DNA of 64,000 nucleotides from Isoetes taiwanensis (GCA_021234155.1 JAJEKV010000030.1:14082079-14146078); one strand, 5' to 3'. Shown: positions 11,919-24,230, counted from the first letter of the stretch. Notes: generated by a model from the sequence alone, not told the origin. Numbers and translations: made by a program.

Positions 11919-13395
11919 TTCAATGACCTCTCTAAGTGATTCCGATATTCAGCCTGCAAAAACATCAAGATAAGCTTGCTAAACAATAGAAAAGAAAGGT
12001 AAGATGATATTAACGAGTCGTTCACAACGGAATAATACTGCTGGTAATGGAACACATTTTCCTTTATACCAAAGGTTATCAATGTGTAGAAATCTTAAGA
12101 AACTTTAAGTTTAATCGGTAAATATGTGATTTGAGATAATGGCCTCCAAATTGAGGACATAAGCGCTACATTGAAAGCTATAATAACCTTTATGTAACGA
12201 GCGGCGGAGCCGCAAGTGCACCATCGAGGCTGACGGCTCCATCGAGGAATATTCCAAGGGGAAAAACAGAGAGAAGTGGATTCCTTAAGTAATACACAGT
12301 TTGGGCGAATTACATTCCTCCACGTGGCAACCAAGAAAGCATTTCCTTCCTCTATTTTTGGCAGCGAACATGTTCCGGCTTCAATCACATGCTCCATCTT
12401 CAATATCTTGAACAAATTGCCTTCATTGTGTCGAATCTTATCCTTAGCCGAGATTCAAGGTGGTTGATGCTTTAAAATAAGACTCAGAACGATGGCCATA
12501 GCCGCAATCAGAGAAAAAATGTTGTTTCTTTGCTGGAGCAAGGTTTAGGTACTCTGGTGGCAGCTTCTGCATGAGTTTTACAAAGAAATAGGCCCATAGA
12601 CTCACTGAAATCTGGTTCAATAGAGCTAAATAGATCCTCTTTTCGATTCGAAAAAATAGATGGATAAGAATGCTCTGCAACAGAGTAAGCAAGCAGAAGA
12701 GAAACTAAGAGTTTGGCCAATTGGAGATGAAGTAAACGGGCACATGAAGAAAAAGATAGATAGAAAGTATTTTTACGAACAGGAAAAATCAAAATGTGTT
12801 AGTAAAGAGGAGGGATTGATCCGTCGTATCCAGAGCTTGGGGGGAGGAATAATAAAGCGGGTTTAAGGGAATCAAAATCCCATGCGACAAAAGATAAGTC
12901 TGCATAGCCAGATCTTCCAAATAAAAATGGCCATAAAGCAGAGCATTCTGCCTCCAAGGAACAACAGAGCGGCGATGTGTAGCGGCAATGTGTAGTGGCG
13001 CTGCTTGAAAACAGTACGCGTTCTAAAACACGCGTAATTTTACAGTAATTCGCACCAACTGTGTATTACGATAACAAACTATTTGAAACGAAAGGGAAAC
13101 ATTGCAACATAATCAAGCTCATTAGTATTCGGACAAGAGATGCAGCACATGCAATAATGCGACACAAGCTTTTTGATACCCAGTATCTTGATGGCCTTAT
13201 TCTCGAAGATTCCTTTGGTTTATAATAAATATGGAGATGCATCTATAATTATTTGCATATGGTCATATTCATTTTCATTGGAAGATATTCCTTTAAGCAC
13301 GGTTTTCAAGCACCGTTTTCAGTCGACTTTGCACAACTTTGACTTTGATTTCTTGCATAATTAGTAAATATATATGCAAGAAATTAGAGAGGGCT
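11919..13395. other. no gene recognised
   Basis: Short open frames on both strands (the longest about 106 codons, minus, 12415-12095) show no domain I know. Confidence 0.35.
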
Positions 13396-13624
13396 GTTGA
13401 TTGTTGCACAGGAGGAGTAGTTCAAAAAAGTAATACTTTGGTAGATATGCATTCTAAATGTGGAGCACTCTTAAAGACAAAAGAAGTCTTAGGCAAGCTA
13501 CTATTTAGGACTGTAGTCTCTTGGACTATACTAATCGCTCAATATGTCAAGCATGCACATGGCAATAAAGCGCTAGAACATTTTGAGCGGATAAAACTAG
13601 AGGGCATTTCTCTAGATCCTATTA
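13396..13624 (+). pseudogene. PPR (PLS-type) gene fragment
   Basis: About 75 codons matching two pentatricopeptide repeats of a plant organelle RNA-binding PPR protein. Visible are NTLVDMHSKCGALLKTKEV, the usual hinge VVSWTILIAQYVKHAHG, and NKALEHFERIKLEGISLDP. PPR proteins bind organellar transcripts and act in editing, splicing or stability; this fragment is far shorter than a working gene (usually more than ten repeats). The homologous frame ends at a break where LTR-like sequence begins, so the gene was probably cut by that element or by a deletion. No initiator or targeting peptide is seen. Confidence 0.85.
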
Positions 13625-14140
13625 TGTTGCTCCCCGAACCTATACGATACTCCCATCATATAAGTACGGGAAATTCCCCACCCATGGCGTCTCCATCACC
13701 ACAGAAAGGCCCTCCGTCTGACTTGGACCACTTGTGATGGGCAAGTGTTCGGGTGAAGGAAATGGAGGTGTCATTCGTCCCACGCCTTCTATGGGAATCC
13801 TATATAGCAGAAGCATACAAAAATGTTAGCACCTGGCAACAATACAAATAAATAATATGCCACCACGAAGGGTGGCTCATCCATCATCAATACGAACAAC
13901 AACATACTACCAACATAACATAGGAAATGCACCATAAATGAGGATTCTATCCCAGGCTCAAACTCAAGGGGATCAACTGATGGGGTCAGGGTCTCCGGAT
14001 AACAACAGACAGAAGCATAACATGGCATTGGCTGGCATAGAACAATGGCTAGGGTAGTCCACTCCATCCGCCCCTCATGTGCACACTTTGCAGATAGGCT
14101 GAAACATGCTATGGCATAAGAACATATCAAGCATAGCTCT
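13625..14140 (-). mobile_element. truncated LTR fragment
   Basis: On the minus strand this resembles the last third of the LTRs of the 16-kb retrotransposon at 24.8-40.8 kb. Shared text includes GCAAAGTGTGCACATGAGGGG, GGGCGGATGGAGTGGAC, ATGCCAGCCAA, the CCACCCTTCG(T)GGTGG hairpin and GGAGGGCC. It abuts the PPR fragment and ends (minus strand) in GGGGAGCAACA. It is diverged, so it represents a related subfamily or an older insertion. Confidence 0.7.
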
Positions 14141-14279
14141 GTTTATGGTGGGATGGAAAAGGGGAGAATAGAAAAAGAGGAGAGTAGGGCTGATGATCCT
14201 AAATGGAAAAATCTCTTCTTAAAAATCAGGATGCCATTTTTCTTGACATATAGTCTACTGTAGAGCCTTCGGCCATGGA

Positions 14280-14613
14280 GTGATACAATCCAAAGCCCAG
14301 CAGCGGCTCCAGAGATTGCAAATCCTTGATAGAAAGGTGGCCGAGATCATGACTCAAATAGTTTTTGCACCAAAAACACTGGGAATCAGAGGTTTTCTTA
14401 GATTTATTGATGATCTATCCATTCGATGGGGGTCTTTGGAGAAGAAATGCATGCCTGCAAAGAACTCTGCTATGTAAACTAGGGCTAAGGGAGCTCATCA
14501 TAGAGCTAGAAGCTGCGGCTCATGCTTATGATACCGAAGTTGTAAAAATCAGAGCTAAGCTGAACAAAGATTTCCAGTCTAATGCTGCTTCTTTTGGATC
14601 TCCTGAAGTTTAG
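14280..14613 (+). pseudogene. broken coding fragment, unknown family
   Basis: Two overlapping frames appear to be pieces of one helical protein. The first reads IQSKAQQRLQRLQILDRKV and GIRGFLRFIDDLSIRWGSLEKK and ends at 14477. The second picks up LRELIIELEAAAHAYDTEV and VKIRAKLNKDFQSNAASF and ends at 14613. The join near 14440-14480 needs a frameshift. Heptad-like Leu/Ile spacing suggests coiled coil. I do not recognise the family. A short two-exon gene is an alternative, but no clear splice pair is visible. Confidence 0.45.
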
Positions 14614-14619
14614 CCAGAT

Positions 14620-17600
14620 AGGGAAAGCTTAGCATCGCGACCCGGACGCAATAGAGGACTACAAAAATAGGGGAACAAAAAATGAATAGGGGATAAAACC
14701 AAGCGGCGCTGCTATGCACACAGCAGAGAAAAAAAATATGTGGTGTAAAATGGACAGAATTTTATAGTAATTTCGACTTCTCGTTTATTACAAATGCCTA
14801 ATTCAGCGCGCTGGTGTTAGGAAATATATTGCATGCAAACTATGTTAGGTATAAAAGGAAGCTGCTTCTATTCTTGCCTCTTTTTCTTAAACGACCTTAG
14901 CTTAAGCTATAATCAGAAGGGCTCAAAGTGCACATAAAAGCAAAGGGAGCGATTCTTAACCACATGCCTTGCAAGTTATATAAATCCGCCACTCCACCAC
15001 TTGATCTAATTGTGATTTTATCTCATAGCATCCTAAAGATCTATTTTCAAACAATATTCTAACAATTACTAGCAATTTTATTTTATTTTTGAATGTTCTG
15101 TTTTATTCAATTTAGTGGTGTCCATTGGGTTAGCAATTAAGAGATCTTGTGCTCAGGTCTCTAGGGGTCCGTCATATGTGGCATGGCATAAAATACTATC
15201 TTTCTATCATTCTACTATAACTCAAATACTCCGCAACGAAAATATTCTATTTTGGCGAACTCTCTTATGCCATGCCTCTGGAGCATCAAATTCTTTAAGT
15301 TCAAATCCCCCACATATCAAATCCTTTGTTATGCCTCTGCTTGGTGCATCGAATTTGATAGCGCTTGCTTGGTGCACCAAATTCAATAGCTCCTACATCA
15401 TCTCCTGCACCTCAGCAATAATCTTCCAATTCTTGTTTTCAAAATTGTTGCTCATAAAATTTCTCAAATGAATGCATAAGCTTGATGATCTCAGACGACA
15501 CAATGACAAGCAGTCATATGCTGACAACGGGTCTGCATTAATCTTTCCAGAGAGCCTACTTGGCTTGATCAGAGGACCCAAGCCAATAATGAATAGAGGT
15601 GGAAGAGCAGTTTGATGAGGTTAAACGTTTTTAGGACTGTTTTAGGGAGGTCAATATCTCCCCCCCGAAGGTCATGCAAAATAAGTCCTCTCGATCTGCC
15701 AGGCTGGAGGGTTATTTTGTATAACCCCCTTGAGGAGGCGGTTAACCTCCTCATAACCCAAATCTTTGATTATTTGAGGATGCAGGGATGGAGTGAGAAG
15801 TGTTATTATATAGGGATGGAGTGCGTGAATCAAGGCCGTATTCGTTTGGTGCGATGGAAGGACCAAGATCCAAACTCTCTCTTCATAGTTATAGATACAA
15901 GAAATTTATCGCGGCGGCCGCCGCTGCGAACATTTCTTTGTCCAGTCCAGTGCAAAGGCCACCTTGTGTTGTATATAACATATTCCAGTCATGCTTGCAG
16001 CTAGAACAATGAATATTTTGCGTATGCAGATTCAATAATTTCTTGAACCTGTGAACTGCATCAATTCTATCTCCGTCAAATGTTCAATTCCTTCAGTACC
16101 ATGACTAACATTAAACTTGTTGTTGTCATAAATGCTAATATAAAGAATTTCTGTGAGAGACTCCTTGTAACAGTCAGGGAAAATCTACAGGCTTCTCATA
16201 AGCCATTGGAAAATTTCTTGTCTAGAGCCCTTTGTGTGACGAGCCTGCCGAGCAAAGCAAACTATGAAGAAAGAAAAGATTTCAGGAAAGGCTTGGGCAA
16301 AAATATTGCAAGAAAAGTGCGGTGCAGCCGGTACTACAACTTCTTCCACATCCGCTCTGAAATGCACTAATCTTATAACGGTCAAGGTGAGGTTTTCCTT
16401 GAAGCTCAAGTGACAATGATGAGAAACCATTATTTTCAAATAATATTCGTTGTATAAAGGCCCATTGTGGCTGATTTTTCTTATAGAAGAGAACCTCATT
16501 AGAAGTGCACGATTGCGGTTTTCCGCGTGATCAGCAACCACACTAGATCAGGATTTAAAAATTCGGGCAAGCAGCGAGATGATTTATCAGAAATGGGCGA
16601 AGAAGATGGATCGAGAAGGGGAATTTTTGGCCCGAACCCGGAGAAACTTCTGGCGAGGGAAGGATCGATCCATGATGCTAGCTTCAAGCGATAGCGATCC
16701 ATGGAACATCGTTTTCAACGTTGAGAAGGGGAGGGCCATCGTTTCAGCCGACGCGAAAAAAAACACCTCGTTTCATAAACTGCAAATGCAACAATGGCGA
16801 TAAAATTAAATTAAATATCTGCAGCAAACTGCCGAAGGGGCGAGAAATCGCCAAGAGCTTGATCCGGCTGCAAGGACATCTTTGGCGGGGCGATTACGCC
16901 AGACAAACTTTGTCCTACCACGGCGATCCGGGTGCCATACCTGCGCTACTCACGGCGGCCAATCAAAAAATTTGCATTCAAATCTACTGCGGCGATCGAA
17001 GAATAATGCGTTCCATGGCCTGCGGGTCCCTTGCGATTGAATTCTCGATCCGGTTCATCCAGCCCATCAATGCGCTTATATCTCTTGTAATACACCCTTG
17101 CTCCGATCAATTTTTTGTTGCAGTTTCTTGTCGAGAATTTTTCCCCTTCCTCGCATTTGCCCTTCCATTTCTTGGGCACCTCCCCCATCCCTTCGTCTCA
17201 AAGCTCGGCTCTCCCGCCATATCCCTCTATCGCTTCAATTATCCGCACATTTGCCATATTTTGACTCAGCCCATATCCCTTGGCGGTTTAAGCCCGTGAA
17301 CCGTGGGCTTCTTGTCGATGTCTGAGAGATTGCCGCACGGATTGTTCGCGGAGAACCACGAAAAGAAAAGAAGAGAATAAATAAAACACACGTGTCAGCC
17401 TTGCCTGAGGCAGAACCCAGAAAAATTACTTGTGGAAAAAATAAAAATTCAAAATTGGATGTATGATTATATATGGTTTGAAAACAATCCCTTATTGCAT
17501 TTGCATTTTAATAGCGGAAACCCTAGGGGGGGAGTCGTCCTAATTCTTGCTCGCGACGACCACTTCTAAATTGTTGGTAGCGTGCTGAGGCTATTTCTTG

Positions 17601-19300
17601 TATGGCTTTGCTTTGGCTTGAGCATTGTACTTACTTTTGAAATATGCAAGAACCAAAAGTTGGAAGAAAAAAAGAAAAGAAAGAAAGAACCAGCAAAGCT
17701 GAGTGGCTAAAGTTTGATGCCAACCTAGCTCTGTAACGTTAGATCGTCCCCTGGTTCCATATTTAGCTTTATGATCCTTCTCAAGGAAGCCCTTTGCCTA
17801 AGGAAGCATGAAAAAGCTGATTAGGAAGGCTTTTGGTTCTTATTCTTATTTAAAACATCCAGTCACGCTGCATCTTTGCCAGAGCATATCAAGGCGACTG
17901 CAATTGATAGGGAATGCTTATGTTCTCAATGTTGGCTCTGCACTTCCAAACAATGTAGAAATTCTTTGCTTCCCAAGTTATTGGGCCTTCGTGCTTCACA
18001 TATTCTTTTGTATTTACAATTAACAACGAGGTATATTAGAAGGGATTGATCAAATCCTGAATGGTTTATTTTACCACCAACAAATCTATTTCATTTTTTG
18101 GATATCTGCCATGCCCGTCTCGAAGTGTGCGATTTATAGATCTAACCTCTTGAATCGCCCCTCGAGATGGGAGGTCGCCCCTGACGTTGAATCGAAGTTG
18201 TGCCTTGATACCAAATTATTACAATAACCCCGTAGAGCTAGCCATCAGGCCCAAAATGGTGGATCCTTAGTGAGCCCTAACCTCTAAGATGTTTTACCTT
18301 ACGCCAAGTAACAAACTTAGTCCAAAAAAATGTAGCTAAGTTGGATGGTGTGGCCTATGAATTTCTACACTTCTACCTACATGTGTATTTGGAATCCTAC
18401 CATTTTTCCAGAATAATTTGCTCGCAACACCTCAAAGATTCTTTGCATGTTGAGGAAGTTTTCTACACATGTTATTTTTTAAAACAACTGATTAAAAAGT
18501 GAACCCGCTCATTTTTACGATAAAACTCAAATCCTTGCGACACCTCAAATATTCTATGAACAATTTCAATGATATATATGTAGATAACTACACACTTTTG
18601 TCCATTAATATAATTAAGGAATGTAGAATAGAATAGAATAGATTTTTTAGAGTGTTTCAACTTTATTGTTGAAAATGACTCAAGCAAAAAGATACTAACC
18701 ACAGCACACTTGGAATGCAAGGATATTTGTACTACAAGGTATCTCTTTTTCATACCCACGAATGTGGGGACATAATTTATTATTCGATTGTAGATGACAA
18801 AACACAATTAGACATCAATCAATTCTAGAACATGACCCACTTCATAACATGCCAAATCCTTGTTCAAGTTGTTGAAATGTCACGAGTTTGACATTGTCAT
18901 GAATCTCTACATGCACCATAACCATGATATGGTTGCTTCTTCCTTTTCTCTTCTTTTGAAAGAACGAACGAATTTGTTGGTTCTATTCTATTCTATTCTT
19001 TGCAATACAAATCATAATCTCCAAGACTATCACAACTTTTGTAGCACCAATACATGTCGTTTAACAACACCCATGCTTCTCTTAATGTTTTTGTCGGGTT
19101 AACGACAAAACTTTATGTGTTTCGAATGCGTTCCATTCTTGCGTACTATCATTTTGCTTCCAATTGTACATCTTAATTGACTGTATGGCCTATTCTTCAT
19201 CTATAAGATATATGTTGGGTGGAGAAGATGCCAGCTAGAATTTAAGAAAAACAACAAAAGCTTACATTCTTTACCAGAGGCAATGTTTCTTTTTGCATTG
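14620..19300. other. low-information region, no gene recognised
   Basis: Many frames of 60-190 codons exist on both strands (the longest is plus, 16721-17299), but none has a recognisable domain. GAAATTTATCGCGGCGGCCG near 15900 repeats a motif at about 10810. TTCTA-type pentanucleotide runs lie at 18618-18642 (minus sense) and 18978-18993, the first after GATTTTTT as in the LINE tails elsewhere in the window. Confidence 0.4.
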
Positions 19301-19342
19301 TTATGCACAACATCAAACCAGACAATAGAAGCCAGAGCCCTC

Positions 19343-20089
19343 TCAAGGGCCACAGAACTTGGGAACCATGTTTTGAAGGCGAGCGCCAAACTCATCACCA
19401 AGGCCAACAACATTGGCAGCAAGGTTGACAAGGGTGCCTTCACGGTTATAGTGATTCTTCCTGACGATATCATCGAGGACCTTAGCCTCAAGTTGGAGGC
19501 GAAGGCATTCATCAGGGCTGGAGACGGCGCAGATGCAGGAGATGAGCCGGGAGGCGGTGCCGAGGGCATAGTTCCAGCAGTTGTTGGTGAAGGCATTGTA
19601 GGAAGGGTCATGGTCCAAGAGAACATCAAGGACATGAGAGAGGCTAATTTGGGACTCAATTTTGATAACATGAAGGATATCACAAGGGGGGGCTCCTTCA
19701 ACCCTAAAAACCCTAATCCCGGTTTCGGGGCCGCTTATTTTCTCGGCCTGGATGAAGAGGCGCCTCTGGTTGTGCATCTGGATTATCAGGAAATCGTGCA
19801 TGAAATAGGCTGTCGATCTGTTTTCTGCAGCTACTTGGCAGTACGAAATCGAGGTAAGTATGCTTGATTCTGGCCTCCAGAAGCTTTCTAGCAATTGTAG
19901 GTCGTCGCTTACCTTCCCATCCCCTGGAGTTCTTCTTCCGGATATGTTTAGCGCTACTGCTGCTGATACCGGAATTGAAGCTGCTTTCACCGCCGATATG
20001 GTTATCCCTGTCTTTGCTACCATAGCTGCCTTTGCTGCTACTTGGCCATATGCGGCCACACTTGCTGGATGGCTTGCAGATATTCCCAT
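19343..20089 (-). CDS. hypothetical protein, 248 aa, possible NlpC/P60- or LRAT-like thiol fold
   Basis: The longest uninterrupted frame in the window that is not part of a retroelement. The start has a favourable context (G at -3, G at +4). Residues 10-50 are Ala/Val-rich with small residues, possibly a membrane-associated or targeting segment. The C-terminal half has AYFMHDFLIIQ (His98) and YNAFTNNCWNYALGTA (Cys171). An Asn-Cys pair followed by an aromatic, with a His upstream, recalls the catalytic Cys/His of NlpC/P60-LRAT superfamily proteins; this is a motif guess. It ends VPKFCGP at a TAA/TGA-type stop. Opposite-strand frames of 166-194 codons overlap it and are taken as shadows. It could also be one exon of a longer gene. 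Confidence 0.55.
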   Translation of the reverse strand: MGISASHPASVAAYGQVAAKAAMVAKTGITISAVKAASIPVSAAVALNISGRRTPGDGKVSDDLQLLESFWRPESSILTSISYCQVAAENRSTAYFMHDFLIIQMHNQRRLFIQAEKISGPETGIRVFRVEGAPPCDILHVIKIESQISLSHVLDVLLDHDPSYNAFTNNCWNYALGTASRLISCICAVSSPDECLRLQLEAKVLDDIVRKNHYNREGTLVNLAANVVGLGDEFGARLQNMVPKFCGP

Positions 20090-20171
20090 TTCTCAACCTT
20101 TCTTGACAGAAAAATGCCTTCTTGCAAAGAAACAGCTGCCTTTTCCAGAAGTCTTTGATGTTTCTGAGTAG

Positions 20172-21391
20172 TTACATTATTCCATTACATTATATGATGT
20201 TTCTGAACCATGTAATGGCTTTCTTAGCATTATCTAGCTGCTACTCAGGTATGTGACTGAGTTACATAACTTCATTGCTGAGGTGCATGTGCAAACTAAT
20301 TTAGCATCACTAAGGCGCAACCGAGCGATATGCATGCAACTGCTACTGTGTTCCTGCTGGGCTGCTAGCACACTATGGTTCCTAGAAGTTATATTTGGTT
20401 CCTAACACATCTGTGTGTAACTGGCATTCTATCTTCCACCATGGCTTGTTACCATTCGTGACTTCAGTTTCCTTGCTCGTTCTCAGCAAAGACTTCGTCT
20501 TCATTCTGTTTCCTTGATCCTTCTAGGATAAAGACTTGGATTGGGCCCATGACCACAGATAATTGCCACAATCTTTTTCAAGGGGATACCATTCTAATGG
20601 ATAGATTCTGACATGTCTATCCTTCCAAATATAGTGGATTAGAAGGAATTTAAACAAATCTGTAATATATTCTTTGTTTTCTGAACAGGAAATCCAAGAC
20701 AGGAGAAAGAAAGCGTGTTGCTTGCATCAAGAGATTTATAAAATCCAATTTTATTGCATCCACCTACCATGGAAAAACCCCACGTGTCTGCTAGTGCCAC
20801 AGGAGAAACTATGATATTGCTTAAGCATCAGTCAGAAGATAAGATATGAAATATATGAAAAAATAAACATTATGCATTAAAACAACTTTCTAGCATGATT
20901 TTGATCCAGGGACCTCTTAGAAAACGATAGTTGACCATTTTATATTATTATTATAAAAAACGAATAACTTCTTGGCCGTAGGTGGCCTTTATATATGATT
21001 ATGTCATCTATGAAGGGACCGCTTAGAAAATGATAGTTGACCATACGTCATTAAAAAAAAGTAACTGTTATTAAAGAAAACACATACCTTCCTGGATTAT
21101 TTGAATCTTATCTTGAATAGGTTATGACGATTCTCAAGCTTGTCATCATGAGACGCAAGGTAGTTTGTTTAGACAAACGTAAATGTAGGTTAGGATCAAT
21201 TCAGGCGCGTCAGCCAATCACGCCGTGCCACGTGGCATCATTTCTTTTAAGGAATGCTAAGATATTGTTATGCCGTCGTTGTCCCTTGTTTTTACTCAAC
21301 ATTCCTCCATTCTATGCAACATTCTTGGGTTTTACCTGCGATTCCAGCGATTTCACTCCACATTCTTGATTTTTTTACTGCCAGAATTGAT
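20172..21391. other. no gene recognised
   Basis: Non-coding upstream flank of the minus-strand ORF at 19.3-20.1 kb. Two similar stretches (near 20930 and 21023) contain GAAAATGATAGTTGACCAT-type text. Confidence 0.35.
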
Positions 21392-21529
21392 CCTAACCTC
21401 TATTCACGTTGCAGGAATGCTCTTCTTGTGTTGATTCTGGGGAGTCAACAGGGGCCTCCGCCTAACCTCTATTCACGTTGCAGGAATGCTCTTCTTGTGT
21501 TGATTCTGGGGAGTCAACAGGGGCCTCCG
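21392..21529. repeat. 69-bp tandem duplication
   Basis: Two perfect-looking 69-bp units starting CCTAACCTCTATTCACG and ending GGGGCCTCCG. The second unit is also the left arm of a large hairpin. Confidence 0.9.
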
Positions 21530-21586
21530 CCTAACGGCGTCGTCCCCTGTTTCCTCCCCAGAATCAACACAAGAAGAGCATTCCTG
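21481..21586. repeat. large inverted repeat (43-bp arms)
   Basis: CAGGAATGCTCTTCTTGTG and onward through GGGGAG pairs with its exact complement ending ATTCCTG, and pairing continues through AACAGGGG/CCCCTGTT. Arms of about 43 bp with two mismatches flank a ~20-base loop. A strong RNA or cruciform hairpin. Confidence 0.9.
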
Positions 21587-21593
21587 TATACGT

Positions 21594-21751
21594 AATGAGA
21601 GGGGGCAAGAAATTTCAGTGAATTTCAGGCCTATATTACATTATGTAATGTAGGGGTGTGTTAAATGGTGGGTCTCGCTGACTTTATTTATTGTTTCTTG
21701 CAACGTGTCTAGCATCCTGGGCGCATCATAAAATTTCCTGCCCCTCTCATT
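21594..21751. repeat. second inverted repeat next to the hairpin
   Basis: AATGAGAGGGGGCAAGAAATT at the left pairs with AAATTTCCTGCCCCTCTCAT at the right, with about 115 bases between. Together with the adjacent hairpin this looks like a foldback (multi-hairpin) element. Confidence 0.75.
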
Positions 21752-21835
21752 CATTGGGGAATGTGCTGGCTGGGCCCGCCGCGGCGATGCGGGCCTCGGC
21801 TGTCCCTGGCGTCGGCCAGAGCACCGCGGGTAAAG

Positions 21836-22157
21836 TGCACATTACCTCTACCTTAAAGTTGAGCTTATTTTAGTTGATTGGTTAAAACCAAATCCCAACC
21901 AATGGAACTTTTGTTATCAGACTTTTCTAGGCTATTGTTAATTCTTAATACATAGCGGTGCATTTATTGGCGCGAGCCTGGCCCGTACCCTGCGTAAGGG
22001 CCTACCCATGCACATTACCTCTACCTTAAAGTTAAGCTTATTTTAGTTGATTGGTTAAAACCAAATCCCAACCAATGGAACTTTTGTTATCAGACTTTTC
22101 TAGGCTATTGTTAATTCTTAATACATAGCGGTTATGTTCTCCGGTGCATTTATTGGC
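21836..22157. repeat. direct repeat, ~137 bp, 173-bp spacing
   Basis: Two copies of TGCACATTACCTCTACCTTA through AATACATAGCGG and GTGCATTTATTGGC. The second has GTTATGTTCTCC inserted before its last block. Each copy contains TTGATTGGTTAAAACCAA, a small palindrome. Confidence 0.9.
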
Positions 22158-22236
22158 TCCCCATTTGGACTTGGATTCCAGGGGGATATTTGACTCGTGG
22201 AATAGGGGGTATTAGACTCGTGGTTTCGGCATGCAT

Positions 22237-22306
22237 ACTTATTCCACAAGTCGAATACCCCCAAAGTTAAAACTTATTCCACAAGTCGAATACCCCCAAA
22301 GTTAAA
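22237..22306. repeat. 35-bp tandem duplication
   Basis: Two copies of ACTTATTCCACAAGTCGAAT followed by ACCCCCAAAGTTAAA. Just upstream (22190-22225) a complementary GACTCGTGGAATAGGGGGTA lets the region fold back. Confidence 0.85.
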
Positions 22307-23465
22307 AAAATGTCAAAAGATGGGCTCAAACTCGCACAAGGAAGTTGAAAACCAAATGAACTAACCATCTGCGCACGGCGTATTCGGCTCGCCATTTTTT
22401 GGAATCCAATCTCCTTTCGAGAGCCAATATTTTGCTCGTATGTTTTCCCTTGCTGGGAACAATGTGGGTTCACAAAAATTGTCATGACGGACATTATGTC
22501 ATTATATTATTACGTTGGGAACAAACAAAAGCTTTGTATCATGAGCCAATGTGTATGTCATGATGTTTAATGTATCACGGGCCAATGAGTATGTCATTAT
22601 TACAAATGCTTTGTAAAAGAAATTTCAACTTGATACTTACAAAACATGGACATGTAATGGAATTGTTGATATTTGAGTTGGGAACATTTAGTTTCCTCAA
22701 AATATGGTGCTAACGCACTGTGAATAACCCTTAAATTTATTAGAAATAGAGAATGAAACTTGCGTTGAAAATTGAAATAATAAAAAGGCAAACTTGCATC
22801 TATCCACCAAAAGGCTCTTAGGTATGTACCAGCTTTGCATGTTCTATAATTGTTGCATTGGTGCATGCAAACAGGAGACTGACAATCGTGACACTGCTTG
22901 GCTCCAATCCTTCTGTTTGCGTAATCTAAAAAAGATGCACAACTTCCTTGTCATAGCCTGTTTTAGCATACCAGACAATTAAGATAGATACATTTCTTTT
23001 AACCATCAGTTTTTACAAAGAAGTCAAAGCCTCTGTGTCTTGTTAGGTCAATTGGGTCAAATGGTTTTGAATCACAAAGAGAGGCATGCTACAGTTATGT
23101 TCCCTGTTCGAACTGGAGTATGATATTCGCTTAACATAGCTAAGTGCACATTGCACATTTCTAGAATGGCAGAAAAGATATACACAGTAAAACAATTGGT
23201 AGCTTTCTGTAAAGTTTGATGCTGTAGGTTCTAAGATTTTGTGCATTGTAAAACCAACATCTTTGTTTTGCTATGGCACATTTATCCTTAACTTGGGGAA
23301 ATTTATAGGCATTGGCATTGGTTGCTCTATGTTTTAAAAGTGATTGTCTATGTTTGGTTCTGGATTGATGTTTAACTTGGGCTTTTCTTTGGGCAGTATC
23401 TATTTGGTTAATCTATGATGTGGCAAGCCATGTGGAAAGGGATAGATAACTCCAGCTACAATTCC
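22307..23465. other. no gene recognised
   Basis: AT-rich spacer with no supported coding or RNA feature. Confidence 0.35.
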
Positions 23466-23471
23466 ACCAAG

Positions 23472-23520
23472 GAATAGAATAGAATAGAATAGAATAGATT
23501 TTTTAACGTCCACGGAGACC
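23472..23520 (-). mobile_element. LINE/SINE 3' tail with TTCTA microsatellite
   Basis: On the minus strand: GGTCTCCGTGGACGTTAAAA, then AATC and about seven TATTC units. The GTGGACGTTAAAAA plus microsatellite ending recurs at about 48.77, 50.73 and 52.38 kb and marks the 3' end of a non-LTR family that ends in short tandem repeats instead of poly(A). Confidence 0.7.
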
Positions 23521-23529
23521 AATAGGTCA

Positions 23530-24230
23530 TGGGACCCATACAATGGGCTAGTACAATCATTACTACTAGGATTAAAAAACCCCTGCCTCGATTTCCCTAG
23601 AACCTAGATTTAATACAAGCAATTGATTCTATCTGTCTAATTCATAAATTACGCCAGACTAGCCTGCATATTCCTTGACAGTGTATATAGTCTCTTGATT
23701 CTATGTTCACTGGACCCTTGGGTACACCCAAATTCTTAAAACATATATGCAAAATTGTTCCAGGAAGATTTTAATAATTCCTTCAATAAAAACAATGGAG
23801 ACGCTACAATGCCTCCTAGGATTCAAACCTGGGCTGGATCACCTAACACAAAAGCAAACGTATACCTGGTGATCCTTGCAAGAACTTTAGAAAAGCTGTG
23901 CAGTGCAAATGCTAGCACACATTATACACCAATGCCAAAATTTAAATCCAAAAATATCAAGCATGTTATTATTTAAGCAAGCTAAGCAAGGCCAGCTAGC
24001 TTAATTTTTGGCTTCTTGTGGGCAAGACCAACTAGTATCATTCTACCTATCCATTTGGAGACGAACATATATAGTTCCTAACGTTATAAGACTTGTTAAG
24101 ATAAGCAAAATCCCTCCAACTAGGATGATCTTGTGCATAATCGTATATTGACAGTTTGTTGAGTTTGAGGCTGAAATCCCTATAAGATTGGAAAATTTAG
24201 CACAGTATTTGCAAGTTTTAAGCTTGAGAA
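23530..24230. other. no gene recognised
   Basis: Spacer upstream of the LRR pseudogene; one 73-codon plus-strand frame (23755-23976) has no recognisable family. Confidence 0.35.

Noticed and set aside
15115-15180. GGGTTAGCAATTAAGAG as a SINE box A
   Set aside because: No box B at the right distance and no pairing ends.
19283-19867. 194-codon plus-strand frame opposite the 248-codon ORF
   Set aside because: Its sequence lacks any domain text, and it overlaps a minus-strand frame with a plausible motif; a high-GC coding strand often leaves an open antisense frame.
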